DNA of 64,000 bases. Source: Mansonella perstans (taxonomy: Eukaryota; Nematoda; Chromadorea; Rhabditida; Onchocercidae). The stretch lies in the NCBI GenBank assembly GCA_037074765.1, contig JBAMDO010000030.1, positions 248,001 through 312,000 of the forward strand, read 5' to 3'. Positions 1-12,929 of this stretch are shown in pieces. Under the pieces are notes generated by a model. The model did no database searches. It worked only from the letters and a program-made list of their open reading frames with translations, and was not told the origin of the DNA. Every line of letters begins with the position of its first letter. Position 1 is the first letter of the stretch. Position numbers and translations under genes: made by a program.

Positions 1-134
1 GACATTCCATTGAACCACATCTCAAAATAAGGATTAGGTCACACTGACATTCCATTGAACCACATCTCAAAATAAGAATTAGGTCACACTAACATTCCAC
101 TGAACCACATCTTAAAATAAGGATAGGTCATATT
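1..134. repeat. 45-bp tandem repeat at the left edge (about 3 copies)
   Basis: Copies start at about 1, 46 and 91. Each reads GACATTCCATTGAACCACAT followed by an AAAATAAGGATTAGGTCA-like half, with a few substitutions between copies. The third copy is one base shorter and fades near 134. The array runs off the left edge, so its full size is unknown. It lies just upstream of the first MTHFR exon. Confidence 0.9.
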
Positions 135-243
135 GACATTTCACAGCACGTACGCAAGACAAACAGCTCTGTGATGGTTCACAGCTATTCTAGTACGTTG
201 GTCATGTAGTATAGGCTACTAATGGTCATATACGAATTCGGTG

Positions 244-3200
244 ATGGATGATAATACTGATAGAAGGAGTCATTCGACGAGCAGTACTAATGCATTCGTT
301 GCTGATTCACCAGCAACCACAGAACCACAGGCTGCCACTTCTTTACAGTAATTAACTTATAATAATTATAATAATAATTGGTTAAGTAGTTTATTATCAC
401 TTCAAAGTGGGATTGTTGCTTTTACATAAAAACCATGTATATGACACGACTTATTTAAAAGGATTATGTTTTGACTGAACTTTGATCTGATAATATATGA
501 GACATTCAGATTGTCACCTTTTTTTACACTATTATTATTTCATTGTATTTTCGAATTTCGCAAAAACATACTGGAAACTCTGTCACTACTACTGTAATCC
601 TTATTTATTGCAACTTTCAAGAATTAGAACTATTAAATCTGTTTCCAAGAATTAACTCTTTTTTTCTCCTGTTCTCTCCATTACTTCCACAATGTTTCTC
701 TGTTCTTTCAGTTTTTCTTGCTCCATTTGTGAATTTATTTGTCAGCATGCTAATTTAAATGAACTAATTCACATATATTTATAGCTACTTAATTACTCAC
801 TAGCTAATTACTGAAAACAGTTTCTTCTTTCAGTGGGACTAATTCACAAGCATGCGGAAAAAAATCGCGAATTGATTGTGTAGCCAACGGAACTTACGTG
901 CCGTTACGTGATCGTATCAGGAAGCGAATCGCTAAAGGCATTCCATTTTTTTCACTTGAAGTAAGTGCAGATTTGTAGTCTTTGAAATTTCTCCAAAAAA
1001 ATCCAGAAATTTCAAATTCCAAAATTTCTCCACGGAAAGATGATTATCCTTCATTTCAAAAATTTCAAAAGCTGTTTTTCAATATTAAAAAAAAATTATT
1101 TCCCAAGTTTGCTTCATGTTATCAGTGTGTTTAACCAGAATATGATTTTGAACTTGATGGATAAGAGATATTTAGGATTTCTATTAATAGAGATAATTGG
1201 CTTTTTGTCCTGCATCTGGATGCAATTTGCAATTATTTTTCTGCTTTTAAATTTAAATTAATTTAAAACTTCGCAAATCACCGCTTTTTTTAAACTTAGC
1301 TTGTCGTTATTAGTGCTGAGGCTTACAGTTTTAAATATTTTCCTTAAAAGCATCAAATAAGCGCTTATTCTTGCTACCATTATTGTCCTGATAATTTCCG
1401 TGATGTTATGTTTATTCCATATTACAAAGATTTGAATTATGTGTAATATTACTTTTCAGTTCTTTCCGCCGAAGACACCAAATAGTGTCGCGAATTTTTT
1501 TGCGCGTATTAACCGCCTTCGTGAAGGAAATCCATTATTTGTTGACATAGCTTGGCATTTTGGATCCGATCCTGGTTTGTTAATTAAGCTGGTCGCTTCG
1601 TTATATTGTTTGTAAGTACTCTAATGTTTATTTTTGATGCATATTAGAAATTTTGCAACAAATGCAACAGATATAATTTTAAATCAAAGGTAATTGTTTT
1701 TGTAAACTGCAAGTCTAAAAGAATTTAAAATTATTGAAAAATATTATTTTCATTTATTTCATCTTGTGCTAGCAGTGTTTAGGATTTACTTCCTTCAAAA
1801 ATTATACCTTATCTGTTTTGAATTCTATTGCTTAATTTACGCCAATTATGGGCATTTTGATCTGCTAAATGTCTAAATGCATGGCTCTGTTCATATTTTC
1901 CTAGATTCCAGGTAATATTAACAGTGAAACATCATCATCCTCAGTAGCAGCTGGATGTTTAGATTATTGTGGCTTGGATACGATGTTACATATCACATGC
2001 TGTCCATATACAAAAGAACAATCAATGAGGCATTTAGAACAGAGTAAAGCATTGGGACTAAAAAATATTTTGGCTCTTCGTGGTGATCTTCCCCGACAAG
2101 TAAGTATGTTATGGCAAAAAAACTTTTGATTCAAATAAATAGTGATTAGAAAAATGCCGATTTATACGCAAGTAATATGATATTTCCAAAAAAAAATCTC
2201 ATCTTTATTTTTTAAAATACTATTACATTTGTCATTTGTCATCTCTTCCTTATAAGTCGACTTATCCACACTACTCTCATTTTTCACCCTAAAGGTTGGT
2301 TGGCTTTTCGAATATTTTTTTCCATAACCATAGAAAAAAATATGTGTCGTATTATAAATCATCTGTTATTGAACTTTACATTGCACTTTTCTAAAACAGC
2401 GATTTTCACTTTTTTTTTTTTTTTTTTTAGAATGCTATAAGTTCTATAAGTTCACCTTTTTTAATTAATGGCACGAATTTGATGAAATATTCTAAAATTT
2501 ATTGATATATTTGCATGCAAATGAATTATAACATATTCAGATGCAAATATTACAGTTCATTATTATAATTCAAATACTAAATAACTGTGCTGTGAATTGT
2601 TATAAAATTGCAGGAGGAAAATCCAATACTATATAAATATCGAGCTTTAGACCTGATCCGGTGGATAAAAGAGGAATATAACGATTATTTTACAATTGCA
2701 TGCTCGGGTATATTTTGGTAGAGTAATAGCAGCAACAGCAGACTTATAACGTGGTGATCATTAAAGCTATTTGGCCACCAAAACTCAGGATAATCTGATT
2801 GTGGAAGTGCGTGAAATCCTTGAACAGGAGGACTTTGAAGAGGACAGTGGATTTTAAAAAAGGAAGAGCTATGATATTGCATTAGTTTTTTTATGCTTTT
2901 GTTCTTGTAATTTGTAACTGTAACAAGGAAAATTTTTAGGTTATCCGGCAGGACATCCTGAAGCTCCAAGTTATCGAGCTGACCTTTTATATTTGAAAGC
3001 AAAAGTAGATGCAGGAGCGGATTTTATTATTTCTCAAATAATTTTCGATGGGAAAGTCTTCGAAAACTTTTTGCATGATTGTCGCGAAATTGGTATTACT
3101 GTACCAATTATCCCTGGAATTTTACCAATCCAGGTCTGCACTGACAGTTTTACTTTTCATTTTGAAAAACTATTGATAAATTTGCATGCAAGTCTTGTTT

Positions 3201-5364
3201 TTTTCTTAGTAAATTTACATTCGAGAAGAATAAATGTTTTAATTAGTTTAATTTCCTTTTAACTGTTTTTGTTTTTTTTTTGTGACTGTTCTGATTTCTA
3301 CTTGCAGAGTTATGAGAGTATTCATCGTATCGCAGAATTGTCACAACTTGTTATACCTGATTCTATTCTTGCTAGTTTGGAACCGATCAAAAATGATGAT
3401 GATGCGATACGTAATTTTGGCATTTGTCATGCTGTCGATTTATGTCAAACACTTTTTACTAATGGTAGTGCAACATCTATACATCTCTTTACATTGAATC
3501 GAGAAGCTTCCTCAAAGTGATTTATTTTTTATTCTAAATCTTGTAAAATCATCCTGTAAGGCAGTTTTGCCATTTCATATCAACCAAATGTAGTAATATA
3601 AGTAGCTCGTTTATGCCTTTACTGATCTAATTTTGCTCCGAATTCTAAATTGCTTATATCCGCACTTTCTATCTTTTTCAACCTTAAATTCTTTGCAAAT
3701 TTGTTCTTCATCCTTCTTTCATTCTTCTTTCTTTTTATGATATTTTTTGTAATATTTATGATTCTTCTTCTTCTTTAGTGTAAACATACAATTTTTCAAG
3801 GGAAATTTTGCAACAATTGGGACTTTGGCCACGTTCACCAGTACGTTCCTTACCTTGGCATTCATTTGATGAAAATTATCCTATTCGTTGCAAGAAATGT
3901 GTGAGATCCATTTTTTGGCCAGTGCGATCGAAATATTATCTTTTTAGAACTCGAGTAAGCGTTTTAATGCTACTTATATATTTTAATCAATGGTAGAGGT
4001 TTGTACTTTCATTACGATTAGTGGATGTTTGCTTTTGGCAGGAATGGGATGAATTTCCGAATGGTTGTTGGGGTAAAAGCAGTTTGTCAGCGTTCAGTGA
4101 TTTTAAAAATTATTATCTGTTCTATTTGAAAGAACTTCCAACTAAGAATGAGCAGTTTCGAATATATGGTGAACGTTTAGCAACACTTGCTGATATACGA
4201 GAAATATTTATCAATTTTATCACACAAAATATCAGTGAAAATGGTGTAAAAGTAAGCTGAAACTCTTTCGCTTTTACTACTATTGTTATTTGCTTTATTA
4301 TTTTTGTTTTACGTAATTGGAAAAAGATAGGTTATTACACTCTTTACCGCTACAAAAATATAAGATCTCAGCAACTTTCAAATTTTATCAAAAATGCTGT
4401 TACAGTTAGGTAGCTCTTTCAGGTAAATCAGCTGTCTTGGAATGAGCAAGGTGATGATGCTATACAGACTGAAACACTTATAATGTGGTGCAATTCAAAT
4501 AATAGGTTTTTGATAGTCAGTAGTCAGCTGTTATCCGTTAATAGAGTTCCTATTACGGATCTGTTTGTTGGCTGCGCGATATTAAGTAGCTGCTGTTGTC
4601 AAAAGGTTGCTTCTTACTTATTTTTGCAAAATCATACTATTACAGTCATCCTCTTATCTTTTAGCACAACATTTTTTCAGGAAATGATTTATTAAAGACC
4701 GATTGAAATTGAATCATGTTCTTTTTTTTTTTTTTACTGTTTTATTTCGTTTATCGGATTTCTCGTCTTTTCGCCCCATACTTTTAGACTTATCTCAAAT
4801 TCTTCACATCATAGGCAAATGCCGAGATTCTATGAAATCTTTTGCTATCTTATTCACGTCTTAATTGCCATATTGTCAATTATGATGTTAGGTTTTGTTT
4901 CTGTTTGTGTTGACATAGGTGAAATAGGTGTTTCTGAAAGTGAAGATATTAATGTTACAGACAACAATTGACTGGAAAAATACGACCATGCCGACTGCTG
5001 CTGTTACATGGGGCGTATTTCCAGGTTCTGAAATTGTACAACCAGTATTGATGGTTGATTCAATCTCATTTCGTGTTTGGAAGAATCATCCTTTCAGCAG
5101 CGCTTGGTTGAACTGGTATTTACTCTTTCTCTATTGTTTTAAGAATAAATCTCTTATTCTTTAAATTTACACTTCTATTGATATAAAATGTTTACTTATT
5201 TTTAGGTCATCCATATATGCTGAAGGAACATCGAGCCGTTATTTGCTAGAAAAAATTTTAACGAGTGTTATCTAGTCACTCTAGTAGATAGACAATGGTT
5301 ATCCGAAGTTTGGATCAGCTACTTGTCAACCGTTAACAAAAATCTAAATTTCTTTAAAGATTGA
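244..5364 (+). CDS. MTHFR: Methylenetetrahydrofolate reductase, catalytic half intact, C-terminal half damaged
   Basis: MTHFR reduces 5,10-methylene-THF to 5-methyl-THF, using FAD and NAD(P)H, and feeds methionine synthesis. Exons read: 244-347, 834-960, 1460-1574, 1912-2099, 2614-2707, 2940-3133, 3308-3516, 3801-3954, 4042-4251 and 4423-4605. All phases match and together they give 526 codons. Family motifs seen in order: FSLEFFPPKTP (with the catalytic Glu of EFFPP), [71 protein letters not shown] and EWDEFPNG. The start at 244 is chosen because that exon's phase fits exon 2. The regulatory (SAM-binding) half is recognisable to about 4605 but has lost the conserved VGWGPSGGYVFQK block, reading [13 protein letters not shown] instead. 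Downstream exons carry stops and frame breaks (see next entry). If translated as read, the protein stops after about 534 residues. Whether the gene is functional is unresolved. Confidence 0.85.
4788..5364 (+). pseudogene. Decayed 3' exons of MTHFR (regulatory domain end)
   Basis: The exon at 4788-4893 follows 4605 in phase 0. It begins TYLKFFTS, matching the AYLEFFTS block of animal MTHFR, and ends CHIVNYD. In between are an in-frame TAG (4812-4814) and TGA (4833-4835), with homology continuing in the same frame on both sides. The next exon (to 5115) carries [16 protein letters not shown], clearly MTHFR. The piece just before it that resembles the family (SEDINVTDN) is in a different frame. 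The last exon (from 5206) reads [13 protein letters not shown] and then loses frame at a run of six A. The next reading frame continues the homology as [13 protein letters not shown] to a TGA at 5362. Either the regulatory domain is pseudogenised or these are base-calling errors. Two clean in-frame stops argue for real decay. Confidence 0.7.
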
Positions 5365-7725
5365 GAGCGAGAGATGACTTTTATCTTTATATTTACGAAA
5401 TAGATCAATATCATTCACTGATATGATTTCGGAGTATTTCTTTGCATTCTTGTTTTTTTTCTTTTGTCATATTCTTGTATTTTGTTATATTCTTGAATTT
5501 TGTCATATTCTATATTTTGTCACATTTTTTTTTCTTTTTTCATATCTACAAAATGTTATATCTACAAAATAGCTCGCTGATTTAAAATTGATGGTGCGCT
5601 CGATTTTTAATGATATTTTGTATTTCTATTTATTATTACGATTTTTCGATTTTACTATTACTACTATTTTTCGTTTACTATTACTATTTTTCGATTTTAT
5701 CAGTGTTACGTAGAAGTACTAATACGTCCTCAAATGTGACTGTATCATATCATTTTAACACGTATTTTATGTTTTATGTTTTTTGACAGTGTTTGTTTTC
5801 ATTTACCGTGTATTTGTTTTAGACACTTAAATTTTATAAGTTATCAAAAATTTGTTGATTGGGATTGAACTGCCTGCTACAGCTGTAATAACTGATCGTC
5901 GATACTTGGCTGCGGTGATTATCCGTTATAACCGAGATTGCGTTAAGTTAACATAAAAGTAATTGGGTATTGTTAAGTATTGATAACGCAATATATTTTT
6001 ACAAGTATGACAAATTATCATTTCAGATGATTTATTGATTATTTCATTCCAGGTAATTTATTGATTACTGTTTATCTTAAATGAAAAAATAATGTCAGAC
6101 GAGAAGCAAATTCAAATAGTTTTATAGCATGGCTTCAGTCAACTTGTTTAACTCAAACAGAATACATTTAAATGAAAACATGCACTGGTACTTTAAAAGT
6201 ATTTACGGAAGAATGACCGGAGTGACCAGGCTGACCACTCGACAGAAGTGAACAATTAATAGCAGCTGTTTGAGCTGATCTTCTATTATTTATTGAGAGG
6301 AGCTTTGATCAATCGTTGTTGGCAAAAAATGCCAGAAGTGAGCAGTAATGCAGCTGCATTTAGAAAATATATTCCCATCAGCAATGGAAAGATACAATAA
6401 TTTTTGCAGCAACGTAATACACGCATATACAGTGATGAAGCCAAGATTAATGGACATGCATCATCATTCATTGTTGATTCAGATTCCTCATTGTTAATGC
6501 AAATTTTTGCCCCTAGAAGGACAAATTGCAAAAAATAATGGAGTGAATAACCGTCATACTTTCAGTAACAGTTACTACCAGTGAGAATAGTCAAACTTAC
6601 ATACCCAATAACCAGATCTATCACTCATTGGCGTATCGAATGTATTTATCTGAGATATGAGAAAAAGGAAAAAGGAACAAAATAAATTTGCAAGCAATCA
6701 CATCTTGCATGCAATCCATCAGCGCAAATTTAAATTTAAAGCCATGGTCAATTCTGTCTGAATTTAACAAGTTGAGTGAAGTAGTGGAGGGTATCGCTGA
6801 CTTGCAGGAATCTTTCATGCACAGTTGAGTCAAGTAGTGGAGGATACTGCTGTGATTTGCAGTAATCTTGCATAAATGATTTATTAAGTACAAGAAGCTC
6901 CGAAACTTTGACATTTGACATTTTCAGAAACTAGCGGAAAAGTCTGATAAAAATCCTTGATAGCTGGCAGTCAAGATGAAAGTTACCGCTTCCAAATACC
7001 ATTTATATTTTTGTAACAAATCATTTCCCAACTGGATTGGGGTGTAACGAATAACATTCCCGACTCGGCTGTGACATTAAATTGAGTCTTAAAAATGACG
7101 ACTATCTCAATGATTGAATAGGAAAGGCTGTAGAGGAGGACCTTCTAAGCCAAATTTGCTCCAAAAGATGACTGCGATACTTGGTTTGGCTAATGTATGT
7201 TCTCATTAAAGTTACTTCTGAATCTTGACAAATCCAATGGAATCCGAAATAAGTATGCTTCTCAGTAAATCAGTAGTAATGGAACGCTTCTAGCGAAAGA
7301 CTAAATTCTCACCTGTAAAGTTGATTACACATCGCACGACGATCAATGCTTCAAAGAATTGACTGCTGTACTTGACCGTTATACTTTTATCTTTCGCCAA
7401 TGACCACCACTATTTTCCAATCATCTAGGGCAGCTTTTTGCACACATTCCCACAATTAGAGAAATGCCGAATGTGGTGACACATTTGAATCAATCAATCC
7501 ATGATATTTCTTGTACTTGTGCTATGTGTCATTGCATTATAAAGATTCATAATCACCGAGTTTTTTATTAACACTTGAGAGATGTACAATCGAAAATGAC
7601 GATGTTGATGAAATTTATTGGCAAAGGATAATACAATACTCAGCACCTGAGCGCACCTCGGGTGAGTTGCACGTGATACAACAATTGGTTGACTTAAAAA
7701 ACGTTTATTTTTCCCCGTATTATTT
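5365..7725. other. Intergenic, no supported gene; local 60-bp duplication
   Basis: This lies between the convergent 3' ends of the MTHFR and GM2A-like genes. It is AT-rich, and short open frames show no family motifs or splice-bounded structure. Around 6770-6875 a segment containing GAAGTAGTGGAGG and TTGCAGGAATCTT is repeated once, diverged, as CAAGTAGTGGAGG and TTGCAGTAATCTT. Nothing else is supported. Confidence 0.6.
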
Positions 7726-9598
7726 TCAGGATGAATTAGTCCGTTGTCTGATCTGAGTTACTTGACTGCTGATATCGTTAATAAAATTCTTGAATGCATT
7801 CGGATCTCGTAAACATTTCTGCTGTTTATCCTTGACAAAATTTGAAATCTTAGAAACAGAAAATAAAATATATATACATACTAGAAATAAAACATGCTGT
7901 TATTTGTTAACGATGATTATCAATTATTTAAGTACTTCAGAAGTTGCATGCTTACCTGCAAGTGATACTTGCACACGTCAATCCATAAACGTGCGCATCC
8001 AAGCTTCTTGTCTTTGCCGTCCGAGAATGAAAAAGTTAACCAATACTCGTTCTAAATAATACTTTTTAAATTAATGATCAGTTGACTTATCAGTTGCAAC
8101 AAATTAAATGCACCCTGAATGTAGTAGAATAGTTACAAGAATTTTCAAATTAAAAAATAATTGAATTCCTAGATATTCATATGCATTTGCACTACTTGGA
8201 TATTACATTTGCCAGTTTGAAAATATTTCTAAAAAGATTTGGATAATTTAAACTGGCCATACCGATTGCAATGGCCCGAAGAAACTTTTGGGTAAATCTT
8301 CAGTTGTGAACACTTTGCTAAATGTCATCGTCCAGTGTCCTTTCGGCGGTGGACACAACTTATTTTGTCGGATGAATTCGTGCGCCTTTCGATCAGTTAC
8401 ATATTTATCCGCCGCTTTAACCGTTTCACGGCATTTATCTATCATATCACAATAACGACTGTAAATTACGATTCCATTAATCACTTCTTATAGGGTGCGT
8501 GTTGCAATTGAAAGAATGCTTGAAGAAAGTACACCTAAGTAAGTATGGGTCAAGTTCAATACATTCATATGTTTAATTACCAGTGAAACAAGATCAGTAA
8601 ACATACCATGAACCGACTCCATCACAACCATCGATGATGTTCCAGCCTTGACATGGAATGACCTGCCAACCCTTTGATCCTTGTTTGTTCGTTACTGCAT
8701 GCCTTATCTCAATGATTTTTTAAGAAAGTACATTTATCGTATCATCAGTCAACAGGAAATTTTAAAATATCGCTATCAGCAAACAATCGATGATCGAGAA
8801 TTATTTCAAAAACTAGTAAAATTGCAAGTTTCGAGCAATAGTCCGAATATTAGCGTTACAACGAGACAACGAGCGATACCTCGACATCCATTTCGATCTT
8901 GTCCTGCGGTAATTCCTCGCTTACATCCATTGTAACATTGAAAAATATGGGTCCAGGAAAACGTGGATAATCTGGCCACACAACAATATTTGAAACATTC
9001 ACTACATAGTTTGTCCACTGCAATTTTTATGTTATCTGAATCCTGTCATTTATTTATGAGCATCATTTTTTCTCAAGTAAGTTTTATAAAGCCAAGTGGT
9101 ACTGAGAGAGGTTTCAATGACGATTATTTAAAAAGTATATCCAACAAGTTCTCCAACTTCATACCACCCTGAAAAGAAATCCATTTCCATTTAACCGACC
9201 AACGACTTTCGAAAATATTTCAATTTCGTTAAAATTCAAATTCCATTCCGAAAAATAAGCTAAACATATCAGGAGTATTTGATGTCTAATGCTGAGATTC
9301 TATGTCGTTAAAGGAATGCTAATCCCAAACGCTTCAAGTATTTTTGTTTTATAGATGGAACTCACCATGCTATTTTAATTATCAATTATCATATCAGTAG
9401 AACACTGACCTGTTCGCTTGCACATCGACTAAATTGCCATCCACGAAAAACAACACCATGTGGCCCCGTATTATACTTCTCCCAAAACGGTACATGGCCA
9501 GGGAAAGTTTCTTCCCAAGCACGCGACAATGCAGACTGGGCTAATGTTTTAACATACAGCATTGCCAATACTGAATGCGTGAAGAAGTACTTCAACAT
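7726..9598 (-). CDS. Secreted GM2 ganglioside activator-like (ML-domain) lipid-binding protein
   Basis: Six minus-strand exons are read as 9598-9410, 9017-8880, 8662-8607, 8458-8263, 8051-7956 and 7830-7726. Phases fit and the sum is 258 codons plus TGA. Residues 1-25 form a signal-peptide-like stretch (MLKYFFTHSVLAMLYVKTLA), which sets the start at 9598. The Cys pattern follows the GM2 activator fold: WQFSRC near residue 59; NVTMDVSEELPQDKIE as the first strands; VIPC at 110-113; GVGSCRYCDMIDKC near 124-137, matching the family's IGSC...FCDVLD; LCPPPKGHW, matching CPFKEGTY; then KLGCARLWIDVCKY, matching RLGCIKI. Family members lift glycolipids from lysosomal membranes or carry lipids outside cells; the ligand here cannot be told. 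The weakest join is the acceptor at 8662 (GGTTGGCAG), so a few residues may be missing before VIPC. The N-terminal region is longer than in human GM2A. Confidence 0.75.
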
Positions 9599-12500
9599 CT
9601 GCAAAGTGTGCAAAAGAAGATTCAACACTGTTGTGGTAATGAGTAATAGCGTGATGGAATTTATGGAGTGAAACTGGCACAGGCCTGTCAACATTACAGT
9701 GATTTGCATTGTTGTCCTGAAAGTATATTTAGGGCTGGAATCCTTGCTGGAAGCCTGAACAGCAATGCATACAGTTCCCTTTCGATATTTTACCAATTCT
9801 TCAAGTAATAAAGATATAAATAGCAATCTCTCTCTTCATACACATGGAAAACTCAATTGACCAAAACCCAATGGTCAATTGATCCACTGTTAGTATTTTC
9901 TTTTTCTTTTCAGCTTTTTTAATTTTCCGTGTCATTGATAAAATTATCACTCGATTTTAGATGATGAGGTTGATAAATTTTGGAGCTTTGGACACTTTTT
10001 CTAGGATCAGTTTCCATCTCTGGAGGGAAGTGGTAAGATGGAGTTTAATAAGAATGACTATAAAAGTTTTTAAGTAAAGGAATTACAAACAGAAATACGA
10101 TAAGTAGTGAGATATAGAAGCGGTTGTAACTTGTAATTAAAATCCAATGGCTTCTAACTATCGGCCTGGAAAATTATCAAAAACAATTTGTGTTCGTGTT
10201 GCTAATTCGTCGTGTTCCTATTTGCAATAAGTCGCCACAAAAACTAGGAGAAAAATAGATATTGTTGGAAAAAGTTCCAGAAGACACGAAATTGTGGTAG
10301 CAGATTGAACAGCAAATGGAGAAAAACTTGAAATGGATAACCGGGAATTGACATTCTGTTCAACATCGTCAGGATGTACATCTATCTCATATTCGTATTA
10401 AATGATTAGATTGCATACTGAGCAAGGAACATTTCTTTTAATTTCACTGCTCACTTCATATGCTTACCCATCAGAAAGAAAATACCTTGTCGTCTACTGT
10501 TCTTTAGTATCTGATAAATGTGCTTTACATATGGACAATTAATTAGTTTTATGAAAATAAAGAAAGAACTATTAAGAAGTCAAACAACAGCAGCAATGCA
10601 AGTATTACAGATTAAATGTGTCATTTGTTTCTGTAACAGTAAGTTATTGTTCAACTAGCTAATTGTATCAGATACCAGCATCAGTTGATTTCTCCACTGA
10701 ACATAAAAAAATTAAATTTCAAAAAAATATCATCCAAAAACAGTCCAAAGATCTCGTTGAGAAATCAATAATTATTATGGAGATTAAGAAACAATGAGGA
10801 ATGTTTGGTGATCACCGGACATCGTCATCATCAACCATCATCACATCAACGATATGAACCGGTGAATGTTTCGCGAGGATAAAAGAAAGCATATGGTGGA
10901 GAGAGATCGCTGTAGTGTCGCGGGGAGATGGAAAGGGAGGACAATGAACCAAGTCGTAAAGAGTCAGTTTGAACATCATCCACCGACCACTATTCAGAAG
11001 TTTCATCAAAATTATACTATTGTTACCATATTGATCATGTTTGGTTCTGAGTTAAATGATTCTTGAAGTAGTTAATGGGTAAGAAGATTGTTATGGTTAT
11101 GGCAGGAAGGATTGCTTTCAAAGAAATTTAAGGAGAATCAAAGAATGAATTTAAAATTAATAAAAATGAAGAGTTGGCTGACTTTCGAACTGTTATTATT
11201 CCGGTTCAAAGACTACGCATTGGCTTAGAAATATTGGATTAAAGAGAGTGTGACAAATTAACCAGAGGAGCCCTCGAGGGTTAGTGATGAAATAATGCTC
11301 TGCTTTAATGGAATAATCAGCTGTGAAGGATTGCAAGGTATGATTGATGCATGAATGTGAAGATAACGAAGCGTTCCGAGGCGATATCCTTACTTTGTAT
11401 TCGCTGTCCATTCCTTAATCAATTATACCACAATAATGCAGAATTCAGTTCGTCTCAACTCGACTCTATTTGATTTCATTCCATTCTATCCCGAGCAATG
11501 AGCAAATCATTAACGACTACAAGACAAATGCGTCTTTTTATGCCCTCGAGAAAATTTATAAATCATTTACTAATTGTAATAATATTGTGGTATAGCAAAG
11601 ATGGCAAGTAGGGGACACTAGAGGAGTGGGCGGAAAAGAAAGAAAAAATGTTGAACATGAAAAACCTGATTTAGATAATATCCCGAAGGGAAGAGGCCGT
11701 CGAATGTGTCGGTTCATTTACGGCCTCCATCCTCCTCCTATTATTTTCATTATGCCTCTGTCCTCGCCCAACAAAACGATCTCACCAAATCCGGTTCAGT
11801 TTCTTACAGAAAATCGACTGATATACCCTGTTATAAAACGATTGTATCTGATTCCACCACTCACTACAATAAGTTATTTCCTATCCTTTCCGATACTCTT
11901 GAAAGTAACAGCAACTCCTCGAGACGACAAAAATTTTAGTTTTTATAAATTAATGATATAAATTCTGTCAAATCAATACCGGATTTTTACGGATCATTCA
12001 TTCCTGCCAATTCTTAAATCAAAGAGTGACTTTTTAAAGTGTTCGTTACACAGATAATAAAAGAGCTACTTGAATTATTACCGACATTTGGTATCATTTT
12101 AAATAAATCATTCCATAGGTTCTCTTTGAATGAACAAGCATCATCAGATTCAACAACCATTATCTTTCGAACGTCAAATTGTATCATTATTGGCTCAGAA
12201 ATAACATACTATTGAAATCTGAACCTCCAGAACAATAACCATGAATTCAAATACTCGCTGCTCCGGTTCGCCTACCTACGTAATGGATTACAGTGAATAT
12301 TTTCACCGCTGTGGAGGGCTTGCTCAAAAAAAAAAAAAAAAAAAACACGCGGGAATAAACTCCATCAAATGAATAACCGAATAATTCTACATTAGAGTCA
12401 ATAACTAGAAAGTGTGCTACCTTGCTGTTTAATATTAAAAAATTAACCATTGGAATAATTTTTCAAATTTATGAATTTCTTGCCGCATCTGAGTATGAGG

Positions 12501-12929
12501 CAAATAAGCAATAAACTGTCGATCTGTGCAAACATAGATCTTGCTCTGCCTCATCTTTTTGCTCATCAGGAAAATCTATCTTTCCATTTTGATCAGAACA
12601 TTCAACTGACCACAACAAAGAAAGCAGTCAGCAAACATAATGCAAGTTTAACATAGAAAGAATAATTTAGCAACAAGTGAAAAACGCAATATTCATTTAA
12701 TTATGCTTTCAAATAACAGAATAATTGTACGGCAAAATTTGGTTCGCAATGCATGAAAAGTAAGCGAAAAAACGCAAACATGCAAAAGACAGAGGATGCA
12801 AGACATAAAATTCTGAATTGCAAGCATGCATAATCTAACAGACCCCATACAACTGAATGTGAATCCTATAGAAATCTTGCGCCGAAGAGAGAACAATCGT
12901 AAAGATGTAAAAATTTGCTGTGGGTGAAA
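9599..12929. other. Region without a supported gene
   Basis: About 3.3 kb upstream of the GM2A-like gene. Several open frames of 60-110 codons exist on both strands (for example 11626-11961 +), but they lack recognisable motifs or convincing exon borders. A minus-strand ATG at about 11411 is followed by six codons and a good donor (AAA|GTAAGG). It could be a tiny first exon, but no partner was found. A run of about 20 A lies at 12328-12347. Confidence 0.5.

Noticed and set aside
6286..6914. Two minus-strand open frames near a local duplication
   Set aside because: No motifs, no splice borders, and one overlaps the duplicated segment.
11626..11961. 111-codon open frame on the + strand
   Set aside because: Low-complexity Pro/Ile-rich translation with no homology I recognise and no neighbouring exons.
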